From assembly GCA_945868935.1 (NCBI GenBank), contig CAMBNE010000052.1, forward strand, positions 1 to 6,939: DNA of 6,939 nucleotides, written 5' to 3'. The translations under genes were made by a program, and so were the position numbers. Source of the stretch: an uncultured Clostridia bacterium (GTDB lineage: Bacteria; Bacillota; Clostridia; Oscillospirales; Acutalibacteraceae). Below are positions 1 to 5,733 of the stretch, piece after piece (position 1 is the first letter of the stretch; each line of letters opens with the position of its first letter). The notes beneath the pieces were generated by a model. It made no database searches and had not been told where the DNA came from. It saw nothing but the letters and a program-made list of their open reading frames with translations.

Positions 1-281
1 GCTCGACAAATCCTGCTAAAATCTTCGGCTGTTCCGAAAAAGGTGCAATTGAAGTCGGCAAGGACGCTGATATTGTAATCTACGACAAAGACAAGGATTT
101 TACAATCAGCGTAAACAATATGCATTCCGACTACGACCACACAATCTGGGAGGGCAAAAAACTGCACGGTTATCCCGTTCAGACCTACTTAAGAGGTAGT
201 CTTGTTTACGATAACGGCGACTTTGTAGGAACTCCCGGCAACGGTAAATTTGTGAAGCGACTTCCCGACAAAAAGGCGTGA
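1..281 (+). CDS. dihydropyrimidinase / D-hydantoinase, C-terminal end (partial)
   Basis: This is the 3' end of a gene that starts outside the window; the first complete codon is at position 3 and the TGA is at 279-281, giving 92 residues. The protein end has the signature of the cyclic amidohydrolase (dihydropyrimidinase/hydantoinase/allantoinase) superfamily: STNPAKIFG, then [16 protein letters not shown], then a D-x-T-x-W-E-G segment and a closing V-x-x-x-L-R-G-S-L-V-Y strand. These form the small C-terminal beta-sandwich that packs on the metal-dependent TIM barrel; the catalytic metal ligands lie upstream of the window. The family hydrolyses dihydrouracil or hydantoins to N-carbamoyl amino acids. 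The next gene begins only 4 nt after the stop and encodes a dihydropyrimidine dehydrogenase, which favours dihydropyrimidinase over allantoinase. The exact substrate cannot be read from this fragment. Confidence 0.9.
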   Translation, partial: STNPAKIFGCSEKGAIEVGKDADIVIYDKDKDFTISVNNMHSDYDHTIWEGKKLHGYPVQTYLRGSLVYDNGDFVGTPGNGKFVKRLPDKKA

Positions 282-282
282 T
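273..282 (+). promoter_or_regulatory. ribosome binding site of preA overlapping the upstream stop codon
   Basis: AAGGCGTGAT resembles the full Shine-Dalgarno AAGGAGGTGAT and lies 3 nt before ATG 286. It contains the TGA stop of the preceding gene, so the two genes are probably translationally coupled. The regulator gene at 3776 has a similar layout, AAAGGCGGG followed by ATTTT-ATG. Confidence 0.6.
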
Positions 283-285
283 TTT

Positions 286-1773
286 ATGAGCTACAGTAAC
301 CTGATTCTGAAAACCGAGAGCAGTAAATGCCTTTTGTGCAGTAACGCTCCGTGTGCAAAAAGCTGTAAAAAAGGTGTGCCGATTGACAGAATTATCCGCA
401 GTGTAAATTTTGATAATATCAGCGGTGCAAGATTTCTGTTAAAAAATAACGAATGTGCCGACTGTATTGACGGCGACTGCGTTTCAGCCTGCAACAGAGG
501 AAAGTTTGACACTCCGATTGACATTACTAAGCTTGCGTCACTGATAAGCGAGCGAGAATATGTAAAGCCGAAGAAAGTTGACCTTTCAACCGATTTGTGC
601 GGAGTGAAATGTGAAAATCCGTTTTTCCTTTCTTCCTCGGTTGTCGGCAGTAACTACGAAATGGTAGCAAAGGCTTTTGAAATGGGCTGGGCAGGCGTTG
701 CTTTCAAAACGATAGGAATGTTTGTTCCGAATGAGGCATCTCCACGTTTTGACGAGCTCGAAAAGGAAGATACTTCATTTGTTGGTTTTAAAAACATTGA
801 GCAGATTTCAACACATACGCTTGAAGAAAACCTTAATTTTTTCAGGAAGCTTAAAAAGAATTATCCCACTAAAGTAATAATTGCCTCAATTATGGGCAGA
901 AATGACGAGGAGTGGACGAAGCTTGCCTCTCTTTGTGAAGAATACGGTGCCGACGTAATTGAGTGTAATTTCAGTTGCCCGCAGATGGTGGGCGAGGGAC
1001 TCGGCAGTGACGTCGGAATTAATCCCGAGCTTGTTGCAGAATATACAGCGGCTGTCAGAAAGGGAACAAAGCTCCCGATTCTTGCAAAAATGACTCCGAA
1101 TATCACTTCAATGCTTCCGCCTGCAATTGCGGCAATAAATGCAGGTGCAGACGGATTAGCGGCAATCAATACGATTAAAAGCGTAATGAACGTAAATCTC
1201 GGTTCATTTGTTTCTTCGCCAAATGTAGGCGGTTATTCCTCGGTGGGCGGCTATTCGGGAAAGGCTGTAAAGCCGATTGCACTTCGCTTTATCAACGAAA
1301 TGGCTTCCAGCGAGAAGCTCAAAGGCATTCCGATAAGCGGAATGGGCGGCATAGAAACGTGGCGTGATGCGGCGGAATTTATCTCAATGGGCTGTTCAAC
1401 AGTTCAGGTTACGACCTCGGTTATGCAGTACGGTTACCGTATTATTGATGACCTTATTGACGGATTGAAACGCTATATGTCAGAGATGGGATTTAACTCG
1501 GTTTATGATTTTATCGGAAAGGCAAATGAAAAAATCATTCCTGCCGATGACCTTGACAGAAGCTATATATGCTTTCCGAAATTTGACAGAGAAAAATGCG
1601 TCGGCTGCGGAAGATGTGTTCTTTCCTGCTATGACGGAGGTCATCAGGCAATTAAAATGAACGCTGACAACAAGCCGATTCTTGACGGCAAAAAATGCGT
1701 AGGCTGTCACTTATGTAAAATAGTATGTCCCGTTGGTGCAATTTCTGCGGGCAAGAAAATAAATAAGAATTAA
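286..1773 (+). CDS. preA: dihydropyrimidine dehydrogenase, PreA-type catalytic subunit with extra N-terminal Fe-S segment
   Basis: The 495-residue protein would reduce uracil or thymine to the 5,6-dihydro form, the first step of reductive pyrimidine breakdown. Residues about 100-400 form the FMN-binding dihydroorotate-dehydrogenase-like barrel, with the NFSCP motif (Asn228, Ser230 and the proton-donating Cys231), AKMTPN at 268-273, AAINTIKS at 292-299, [14 protein letters not shown] at 322-335, and GGIETW followed by VQVTT for FMN phosphate binding. The C-terminus has two 4Fe-4S motifs (Cys438/441/444/448 and Cys471/474/477/481). E. coli PreA is about 411 residues and closely similar from residue 100 on. 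The additional N-terminus has Cys15/18/23/27 and Cys57/60/65/69 in the pattern found at the start of PreT and of eukaryotic DPD, but without their FAD/NAD(P)H domains. The next gene starts 22 nt after the stop. Family assignment is firm; electron donor and direction are inferred. Confidence 0.93.
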   Translation: MSYSNLILKTESSKCLLCSNAPCAKSCKKGVPIDRIIRSVNFDNISGARFLLKNNECADCIDGDCVSACNRGKFDTPIDITKLASLISEREYVKPKKVDLSTDLCGVKCENPFFLSSSVVGSNYEMVAKAFEMGWAGVAFKTIGMFVPNEASPRFDELEKEDTSFVGFKNIEQISTHTLEENLNFFRKLKKNYPTKVIIASIMGRNDEEWTKLASLCEEYGADVIECNFSCPQMVGEGLGSDVGINPELVAEYTAAVRKGTKLPILAKMTPNITSMLPPAIAAINAGADGLAAINTIKSVMNVNLGSFVSSPNVGGYSSVGGYSGKAVKPIALRFINEMASSEKLKGIPISGMGGIETWRDAAEFISMGCSTVQVTTSVMQYGYRIIDDLIDGLKRYMSEMGFNSVYDFIGKANEKIIPADDLDRSYICFPKFDREKCVGCGRCVLSCYDGGHQAIKMNADNKPILDGKKCVGCHLCKIVCPVGAISAGKKINKN

Positions 1774-1779
1774 TATCAA

Positions 1780-1787
1780 GGATGGTG
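1780..1787 (+). promoter_or_regulatory. ribosome binding site of the carbamoyl amidohydrolase gene
   Basis: GGATGGTG lies 8 nt upstream of ATG 1796. The GGTG half has good spacing, while the AAGGA half (1778-1782) is 13 nt away. This supports ATG 1796 as the start; no in-frame alternative lies nearby. Confidence 0.5.
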
Positions 1788-1795
1788 CAAAAATT

Positions 1796-3055
1796 ATGTA
1801 TGAATGCAGTAAAGACAGAATGCAGGACAAAATTTCAACCTTCAGCAAGTTCGGTGATGCAGGGCACGGCGGAATTACCAGATATTCGCTTTCTCCCGAA
1901 GCAAAAATGGCAAGGGAGGAGTTTATCAAGAGAATGACAGCAATCGGTGCAGAAATCAAGTCGGACGATATGGCTAATCTTTATGCAACTTTAAAAGGTA
2001 CAGACCCCTCGCTTCCTGCAATTGTAATGGCTTCTCACTGCGACTCTGTTAAGAACGGCGGTAACTACGACGGTATTCTCGGCGTTATGGGAGCAATGGA
2101 GGTGCTTGAAACCGTAGCCGCTGAAAATATCACTCACAAGCACAACCTTGTTGCAATGATTTGGACGAACGAGGAAGGCTCTCTCTATCCGCCTGCAATG
2201 ATGAGTTCGGGCGTTGTATGCTACGATTATCTTCCCGCAGATATTGCAAAGAATTTCAAAAAGGAAAATATGCTTGCGTCAAAGTCAATTCTTGACCCGA
2301 CAAAGACCTTTGAAATGGCTCTTGAAAGCTCCGGCTACAAGGGCGATGAAAATAACAGACTTAATCCCAAGGATTACAAGGCTATGTTTGAGCTTCATAT
2401 TGAGCAGGGACCGATTCTTGAGGCGGCAAATAACGACATCGGTGTAGTAACCTGCGTACTCGGAATGATTAACTACAGAATCAAAATCACAGGTCAGGCA
2501 GACCACGCAGGCACAACTCCTATGAAGTACCGTCACGACGCATTGTTTGCAGCGGCTCAGGTGCTTACCTATCTTCACGAAGAGCTTGACAAGCTTGACC
2601 CCGAGCTTGTATATACAACAGGTGAAATCCTCTGTCACCCCAACGTTCACACCGTAATTCCCGACTATATTGAGTTCTCAATTGACGCACGACACGAGGA
2701 CCCGAAGGTGATTGAGCAGGTTGTTGACGTTATAAAGAATATGCCGAAAGAGGTTGCAAAGTGTTCTGTAGATTACGAGGTAGCGTGGACAAGAGATACG
2801 GTTTACTACGACAAACAGCTTGTTGATTTTGTTCAGGAGTCGGCAGATGAGCTCGGCTATTCAAACCAGAAAATCAATTCCGGTGCAGGTCACGATGCCC
2901 AGTTTGCATCTTATATGCTCCCGACAACAATGATTTTTGTACCCTCAAAGGACGGCCATTCACACTGCGAACCCGAATTCACCTCAACCGAGCTTTGCAC
3001 AAAGGGCGCATCAGTATTGCTCAATGCAGTGCTCAAGTGTGATAACACAGACTGA
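1796..3055 (+). CDS. M20-family Zn-dependent N-carbamoyl-amino-acid / N-carbamoyl-beta-alanine amidohydrolase
   Basis: The 419-residue protein belongs to the hydantoinase/carbamoylase branch of the M20 metallopeptidase fold, at the usual length of about 410-420. Visible active-site motifs are HCDSVKNGGNYDG (81-93; metal ligands His81 and Asp92), NEEGS (Glu126 as likely general base, Glu127 as ligand), ELHIEQGP (His201 ligand), GQADHAGTTPM (233-243, at the start of the dimerisation/lid domain), SIDARH (295-300), SGAGHDA (362-368) and GHSHCEPE (His390 ligand). All expected ligands are present, so it should be active. In this cluster the most economical role is hydrolysis of N-carbamoyl-beta-alanine to beta-alanine, CO2 and ammonia, the third step after the dehydrogenase and dihydropyrimidinase encoded upstream. 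Allantoate amidohydrolases and L-carbamoylases share these motifs, so substrate is inferred from context. It is soluble, with no signal peptide. Confidence 0.88.
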   Translation: MYECSKDRMQDKISTFSKFGDAGHGGITRYSLSPEAKMAREEFIKRMTAIGAEIKSDDMANLYATLKGTDPSLPAIVMASHCDSVKNGGNYDGILGVMGAMEVLETVAAENITHKHNLVAMIWTNEEGSLYPPAMMSSGVVCYDYLPADIAKNFKKENMLASKSILDPTKTFEMALESSGYKGDENNRLNPKDYKAMFELHIEQGPILEAANNDIGVVTCVLGMINYRIKITGQADHAGTTPMKYRHDALFAAAQVLTYLHEELDKLDPELVYTTGEILCHPNVHTVIPDYIEFSIDARHEDPKVIEQVVDVIKNMPKEVAKCSVDYEVAWTRDTVYYDKQLVDFVQESADELGYSNQKINSGAGHDAQFASYMLPTTMIFVPSKDGHSHCEPEFTSTELCTKGASVLLNAVLKCDNTD

Positions 3056-3062
3056 TATGTTT

Positions 3063-3068
3063 GGTGAT
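3063..3068 (+). promoter_or_regulatory. ribosome binding site that fixes the start of the kinase-like gene
   Basis: GGTGAT, the 3' half of the ideal Shine-Dalgarno, lies 4 nt before ATG 3073. This argues for ATG 3073 over the upstream in-frame TTG 3061 and GTG 3064, because the RBS overlaps those codons. Confidence 0.6.
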
Positions 3069-3072
3069 TGAT

Positions 3073-3702
3073 ATGAACAACTACATTATTACCATTGCCC
3101 GAAGCTTCGGAAGCGGAGGCAAGGAGATAGCGGCTATTCTTTCGGAAAAGCTCGGTATTCCGTACTATGAACGCCAGATTCTCACAATGGCTTCTCAGGC
3201 GAGCGGAATTGACGAAAGCGAGTTTGTTGAGGTTGACGAAAAGCTTCACGGAAACTATCTTGTAAAGTCGCTGACAAAGCTTCCTACAACGAATGTTTTG
3301 CGCCCCGAATCAAGGGCGTTTGTGTCTGACATAAATTTATACAATATTCAGGCGAAAATCATTGAGGAGCTTTCCAACACCCAGTCCTGCATTATTGTAG
3401 GAAAATGCGCCGATTACATACTGCGTGAAAAGTCGAATGTTTTGAGCGTATTTGTTGAGGCTTACACTCAGGATTGTGTTAACCTCATAAGAAGCAGGGT
3501 GTACGTTTCGGAGGAGCGTGCAAGGGATATGAAAAAGCGAACGGACAAATACAGAACTGCCTACTATAAATATTATACAAGAGGGCAGAACTGGCGTGAT
3601 TCGCTCAATTATGATATGTTCCTTAACACCTCAAGAATAAGCAAAGAAAAATGCGCCGACATAATAGCCGACGCAGTAAAGATTAAATTCGGTATTAAAT
3701 AA
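3073..3702 (+). CDS. cytidylate kinase-like family protein
   Basis: The 209-residue protein starts at ATG 3073, 17 nt after the previous stop. It matches the cytidylate-kinase-like family of P-loop proteins common in clostridia. It opens with a beta strand and a glycine-rich loop FGSGGKEIA (12-20), followed by the LSEKLGIPYYERQIL helix/strand. Next come IIVGKCADYIL (107-117), a helical lid rich in basic residues (RARDMKKRTDKYR, 149-161), and the YYTRGQNW..SLNYDMFLNTS segment near the C-terminus. True CMP kinases have GSGKS/T in the P-loop, whereas here the lysine follows GSGG, as is usual in this family. The physiological substrate of the family is not established to my knowledge. Its place among pyrimidine-degradation genes suggests a nucleoside/nucleotide substrate or a regulatory nucleotide-sensing job, but that is inference. 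No membrane segments are present. Confidence 0.8.
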   Translation: MNNYIITIARSFGSGGKEIAAILSEKLGIPYYERQILTMASQASGIDESEFVEVDEKLHGNYLVKSLTKLPTTNVLRPESRAFVSDINLYNIQAKIIEELSNTQSCIIVGKCADYILREKSNVLSVFVEAYTQDCVNLIRSRVYVSEERARDMKKRTDKYRTAYYKYYTRGQNWRDSLNYDMFLNTSRISKEKCADIIADAVKIKFGIK

Positions 3703-3707
3703 GCTCA

Positions 3708-3736
3708 AGCCTGCTTCGCAAAAAACGGGGCAGGCT
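3708..3736 (+). other. 11-bp RNA hairpin between the kinase-like gene and the PucR gene
   Basis: AGCCTGCTTCG (3708-3718) pairs with CGGGGCAGGCT (3726-3736), 11 pairs including two G-U wobbles, closing a 7-nt loop CAAAAAA. The wobbles pair only in plus-strand RNA. No U-tract follows (the next bases are CAACGG), so it is not a standard intrinsic terminator. It could be a 3' stabilising element for the upstream mRNA or a partial attenuator before the regulator. Confidence 0.5.
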
Positions 3737-3775
3737 CAACGGCTATATAAAGATGTTAAGCAAAGGCGGGATTTT

Positions 3776-4924
3776 ATGGCTGTAACACTTCGTTCATTGT
3801 GTGAAACTGCAAGCTATCTTTACGGAATGAGGGTGATTGCAGGAAGCGGAGGAATGTCAAACATAGTGCAATGGGTACACACCGTTGAGGATATTGAGGT
3901 AAGAGACTTTCTTCACGGCGGAGAGCTGATTTTTACAACCGGCATTGCAAATCGTAATTCGGACTGGCTCTTGCCTTTTGTAAAAAATCTGATTCAAAAA
4001 CAGGTCAGCGGACTTGTTCTTAACATAGGACCGTACATTACAGGAATCCCAAAAGAAGTTGTTGATTACTGCAACAAGCTTAATTTTCCTTTGATGGATA
4101 TTCCTTGGAAAACACGAATAGTCGATATTTCACGTGACTTCTGCAACCGTATAATCCTTAACGAGAGGGAAGAAGAGGATATAAGTCAGGCTTTGCGGAA
4201 TATTGTCTTTTTTCCGGGTGACGCAGAAAAATACATACCGGTTTTAGAGTGTCACAATTTTGATTCTGATTTGAACTGCTGTATGGTAGCCGTAAAAGCT
4301 GAAATGGCAGACGGTTCACCTGTCAGCAAAGCGGAGGACAGAATCGAACGACTCATTCATTCATACAAAAAGCCTTGGGGCGGTTTCAAGGTTGATATGA
4401 TAAGTTATTATGTTTTAAACGGCTTTAATCCCGAAGAAATTGAACACCTTGTGAGCGATATACAGGCTTTGCAGTACAACCACCTTTCAATAAAGCAAAT
4501 ATGCATAAGCGTTGGTATGACAGCAGGAAAATTGTCCGAGCTTTCAAAAAACTATCAGATTACCTCAAGACTGTTTGTTGTATCGCAGAAGAAAAAGATT
4601 TCACCTTCCTACTATGACAAAATGGGAATGAAAAAAATACTTCTCGCTGTTGATAATATTGAAGTGCTTAAATCTTTTTACGCAGAAAATCTTATGAAGC
4701 TTAAAAGCTACGACAATGAAAACGGTACTGACTATATGGGATTTCTGCGTATGTATCTTGAGTATGACGGAAGTGTTCAGAAGGTTGCCGAGGAAACCTT
4801 CGTTCACCGTAATACTATCAATTATCAGCTTGCAAAGGTGAAGAAAATCCTCGGAAATGAAATGAAAACGCTCGAGGACAGGCTAAATCTTTTACTGGCT
4901 TTTTATATTGAAATGATTATATAA
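3776..4924 (+). CDS. PucR-family transcriptional regulator
   Basis: The 382-residue protein has the two-ended layout of PucR regulators. Residues about 7-125 match the PucR ligand domain (SLCETASYLYGMRVIAG, then VHTVEDIEVRDFLHGGELIFTTG and the LNFPLMDIPW segment). A middle GGDEF-like region covers about 165-270. The C-terminal helix-turn-helix is at about 320-378, with YLEYDGSVQKVAEETFVHRN, then TINYQLAKVKKILG and a DRLNLLLAFYI end. It is shorter than many PucR proteins (around 500 residues) because the middle is compact. The family controls purine, allantoin, hydantoin or amino-acid catabolic operons, usually by sensing a pathway metabolite. Here it is the last gene of the pyrimidine cluster and the natural candidate for its controller. 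The start ATG follows AAAGGCGGG (3762-3770) by 5 nt. The ligand and whether it activates or represses cannot be deduced. Confidence 0.87.
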   Translation: MAVTLRSLCETASYLYGMRVIAGSGGMSNIVQWVHTVEDIEVRDFLHGGELIFTTGIANRNSDWLLPFVKNLIQKQVSGLVLNIGPYITGIPKEVVDYCNKLNFPLMDIPWKTRIVDISRDFCNRIILNEREEEDISQALRNIVFFPGDAEKYIPVLECHNFDSDLNCCMVAVKAEMADGSPVSKAEDRIERLIHSYKKPWGGFKVDMISYYVLNGFNPEEIEHLVSDIQALQYNHLSIKQICISVGMTAGKLSELSKNYQITSRLFVVSQKKKISPSYYDKMGMKKILLAVDNIEVLKSFYAENLMKLKSYDNENGTDYMGFLRMYLEYDGSVQKVAEETFVHRNTINYQLAKVKKILGNEMKTLEDRLNLLLAFYIEMII

Positions 4925-5199
4925 ACAGCCGGTCTGTGCAAATCCCGATGACAAAAAAAGTAATTGATTTGCTAAACAGAAATGAATAAAAGCTAATAGC
5001 AACGCCTTCAAAGCAACATAAAGAGGCCTTTGATTAATACAGGGATTTCCATCGTGAAATCCCTGAAACTTTTGAACCGGAATCGTGTTTAATGGATTTA
5101 AGCAGAAGCAAGGACAGTTGTTGCAGTGAAGAGTTAAAGAAATATTCTGAAAAGTATTATTTAACAATTAAAAGGAACATATTTTTAAAAAAGGAATAA
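4925..5199 (+). other. gene-poor stretch with a possible decayed reading frame
   Basis: No intact gene is evident between the regulator stop and the tRNA terminator. One plus-strand frame (frame of ATG 4948) reads MTKKVIDLLNRNE, stop (4987), KLIATPSKQHKEAFD, stop (5035), then 53 open codons beginning YRDFHREIPETFEPES and ending at TAA 5197. The composition is protein-like and all parts share one frame, so it could be a gene broken by two nonsense changes. It is short and I do not recognise a family, so chance is also possible. An antisense frame in the same place looks no better. Confidence 0.25.
5040..5065 (+). terminator. perfect 10-bp hairpin, possible weak terminator of the pyrimidine operon
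   Basis: CAGGGATTTC (5040-5049) and GAAATCCCTG (5056-5065) are perfect reverse complements around a 6-nt loop. The following bases AAACTTTTG give only a four-T run, so terminator strength would be poor. It lies 115 nt after the regulator stop and inside the possible relic frame. Confidence 0.35.
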
Positions 5200-5228
5200 A
5201 TAAAAAAGCCCGATTTTATCGGACTTTT
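5200..5228 (-). terminator. intrinsic terminator of the tRNA unit, possibly bidirectional
   Basis: Read on the minus strand, AAAAGTCCGAT pairs with ATCGGGCTTTT (one G-U) around an AAA loop and runs into a T-rich tract (TTTTTTATTT). It lies 26 nt beyond the 3' end of the last tRNA-like gene. On the plus strand the same hairpin has one C-A mismatch and is followed by TTTTAT, so it may also stop transcripts arriving from the convergent pyrimidine operon. Confidence 0.8.
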
Positions 5229-5253
5229 ATCTGAACATCTAAACGATGAAAAT

Positions 5254-5327
5254 ATTCGTATGCGGGACTCGAACCCGCGACATCCCCTTTTTGGGAAGGG
5301 CACTCTATCCAACTGAGTTAATACGGC
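5254..5327 (-). tRNA. aberrant tRNA or tRNA pseudogene (anticodon uncertain)
   Basis: The 74-nt element folds as a class I tRNA. The 5' acceptor strand is GCCGTAT, then T8-A9, the D arm ACTC/GAGT with a 9-nt loop containing GG, G26, a 5-nt variable loop ATGTC, and a perfect T arm GCGGG-TTCGAGT-CCCGC. Two regions are abnormal. The acceptor 3' strand is ATACGAA, so the two outermost pairs are mismatched (C2-A71, G1-A72). The anticodon stem CCCTT/AGGGG leaves a loop CCCAAAA with C instead of the invariant U33, giving a nominal CAA. The string TTCCCAA looks like a Gly(CCC) loop but cannot be placed with a paired stem. No CCA is encoded. It is either a pseudogene or an unusual tRNA-like RNA; isotype is left open. 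Confidence 0.6.
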
Positions 5328-5340
5328 ATTTAAAACACTA

Positions 5341-5368
5341 AATCTGCGAAGAAAATTCTTCGCAGATT
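5341..5368. repeat. 13-bp perfect inverted repeat between two tRNA genes
   Basis: Positions 5341-5353 and 5356-5368 (AATCTGCGAAGAA and its complement) are perfect inverted copies separated by 2 nt. The hairpin begins 2 nt beyond the CCA end of tRNA-Leu in the direction of transcription. Beyond it the minus strand reads TAGTGTTTTAAATG, without a proper U-tract, so it is more likely a processing or stability hairpin than an efficient terminator. Confidence 0.7.
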
Positions 5369-5370
5369 CT

Positions 5371-5457
5371 TGGTGCGGATAACAGGACTTGAACCTGCAT
5401 GAAATTGCTTTCACATGGACCTGAACCATGCGCGTCTGCCAATTCCGCCATATCCGC
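5371..5457 (-). tRNA. tRNA-Leu (anticodon CAG)
   Basis: The 87-nt class II tRNA has a perfect acceptor stem GCGGATA/TATCCGC, discriminator A and encoded CCA (5371-5373). The D arm is of leucine type (GGCGGAATTGGCAGACGC). The anticodon stem CATGG/CCATG closes the loop TTCAGGT, giving anticodon CAG, which reads CUG leucine codons. A variable arm TGAAAGCAATTTCA follows, then the T arm GCAGG-TTCAAGT-CCTGT. The long variable arm and A73 are leucine identity features. It appears fully functional and is the one unequivocal tRNA in the unit. It is transcribed leftward with the neighbouring tRNA-like elements, probably from the promoter at 5734-5762. Confidence 0.95.
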
Positions 5458-5517
5458 ATATTTAATTTTTCTCTCTGAATTTTTACACGGTTGAGAGTTG
5501 AGAACCGAGGTGGAGCT
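5422..5517. repeat. diverged tandem duplication, copy A (5' half of tRNA-Leu and upstream flank)
   Basis: This stretch is repeated about 160 bp away at 5584-5674. The tRNA part 5422-5452 is identical to 5584-5614 (31 bp). Outside the tRNA, AATTTTTACACGG (5478-5490) recurs exactly at 5636-5648, and CCGAGGTGGAGCT (5505-5517) recurs at 5662-5674 with two changes. The offset falls from 162 to 158 to 157, so small indels have built up. Confidence 0.7.
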
Positions 5518-5533
5518 AAGTGCTTAATCCACA

Positions 5534-5623
5534 ATTTGCAGGATATAGATGCTGAAATGAATTTACACCGAAGTGGTGCGACATGAACCATGCGCGTCTG
5601 CCAATTCCGCCATACCTGCAAAT
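5534..5623 (-). pseudogene. truncated tRNA-Leu-like element closed by its own acceptor-like stem
   Basis: On the minus strand, positions 5614 down to 5584 are identical to the tRNA-Leu from the end of the acceptor through the D arm to the TTCA of the anticodon loop. After that the sequence departs (TGTCGCACCACTTCGG...), so the anticodon stem, variable arm and T arm are absent. The 5' acceptor strand is GCAGG instead of GCGGA. Yet ATTTGCAGG (5623-5615) has a perfect 9-bp complement, CCTGCAAAT (5542-5534), at roughly tRNA-Leu length. Inside it, short hairpins CATG/CATG and CACC/GGTG can form. It is most simply a decayed tRNA-Leu copy, but the matching changes on both acceptor strands leave open a maintained tRNA-like RNA. 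Confidence 0.5.
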
Positions 5624-5674
5624 AAAAATTCCTTTAATTTTTACACGGCAAAGAAATAAATCCGAGACGGAGCT
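5584..5674. repeat. diverged tandem duplication, copy B (truncated tRNA-Leu and upstream flank)
   Basis: This is the second copy of the repeat described at 5422-5517. The tRNA portion is unchanged over 31 bp, while the flank is conserved only in blocks. Copy B lies nearer the promoter, so a transcript from 5734-5762 crosses it before reaching the intact tRNA-Leu. Confidence 0.65.
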
Positions 5675-5733
5675 TACTTTCAAATAAATTTTACTGTTCA
5701 GCTTAACCCATGTGTGCCATTAACACGCAAATT

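Noticed and set aside
3061..3072. TTG 3061 or GTG 3064 as the start of the kinase-like gene
   Set aside because: These codons overlap the GGTGAT ribosome binding site that is well placed for ATG 3073, and family members start close to the first beta strand.
3744..3749. TATATA as a -10 box for a separate regulator promoter
   Set aside because: No acceptable -35 element lies 16-18 nt upstream, where the sequence is hairpin and A-run, so a dedicated promoter is not supported.
4892..5167. Minus-strand 91-codon open frame after the regulator
   Set aside because: It overlaps the end of the regulator gene, has a Cys/Leu/Phe-rich composition typical of antisense reading, and has no recognisable family.
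5505..5535. Nested short hairpin with GTGGA/TCCAC and TAAG/CTTA arms between the two tRNA-Leu copies
   Set aside because: The stems are 4-5 bp with internal mismatches, so it could easily be chance. No CRISPR-like or other regular repeat array was seen anywhere in the window.
5422..5614. Duplicated tRNA-Leu segment as attachment sites of an integrative element
   Set aside because: The shared part is the 5' half rather than the usual 3' end, the copies are only about 160 bp apart with no cargo between them, and no integrase gene is visible.
5157..5621. Minus-strand 154-codon open frame with peptides such as VWRNWQTRMV and LTQLDRVP
   Set aside because: It runs through the tRNA-Leu, its truncated copy and the aberrant tRNA. 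These peptides are what those tRNA sequences give when translated, and similar strings are a well-known annotation artefact.
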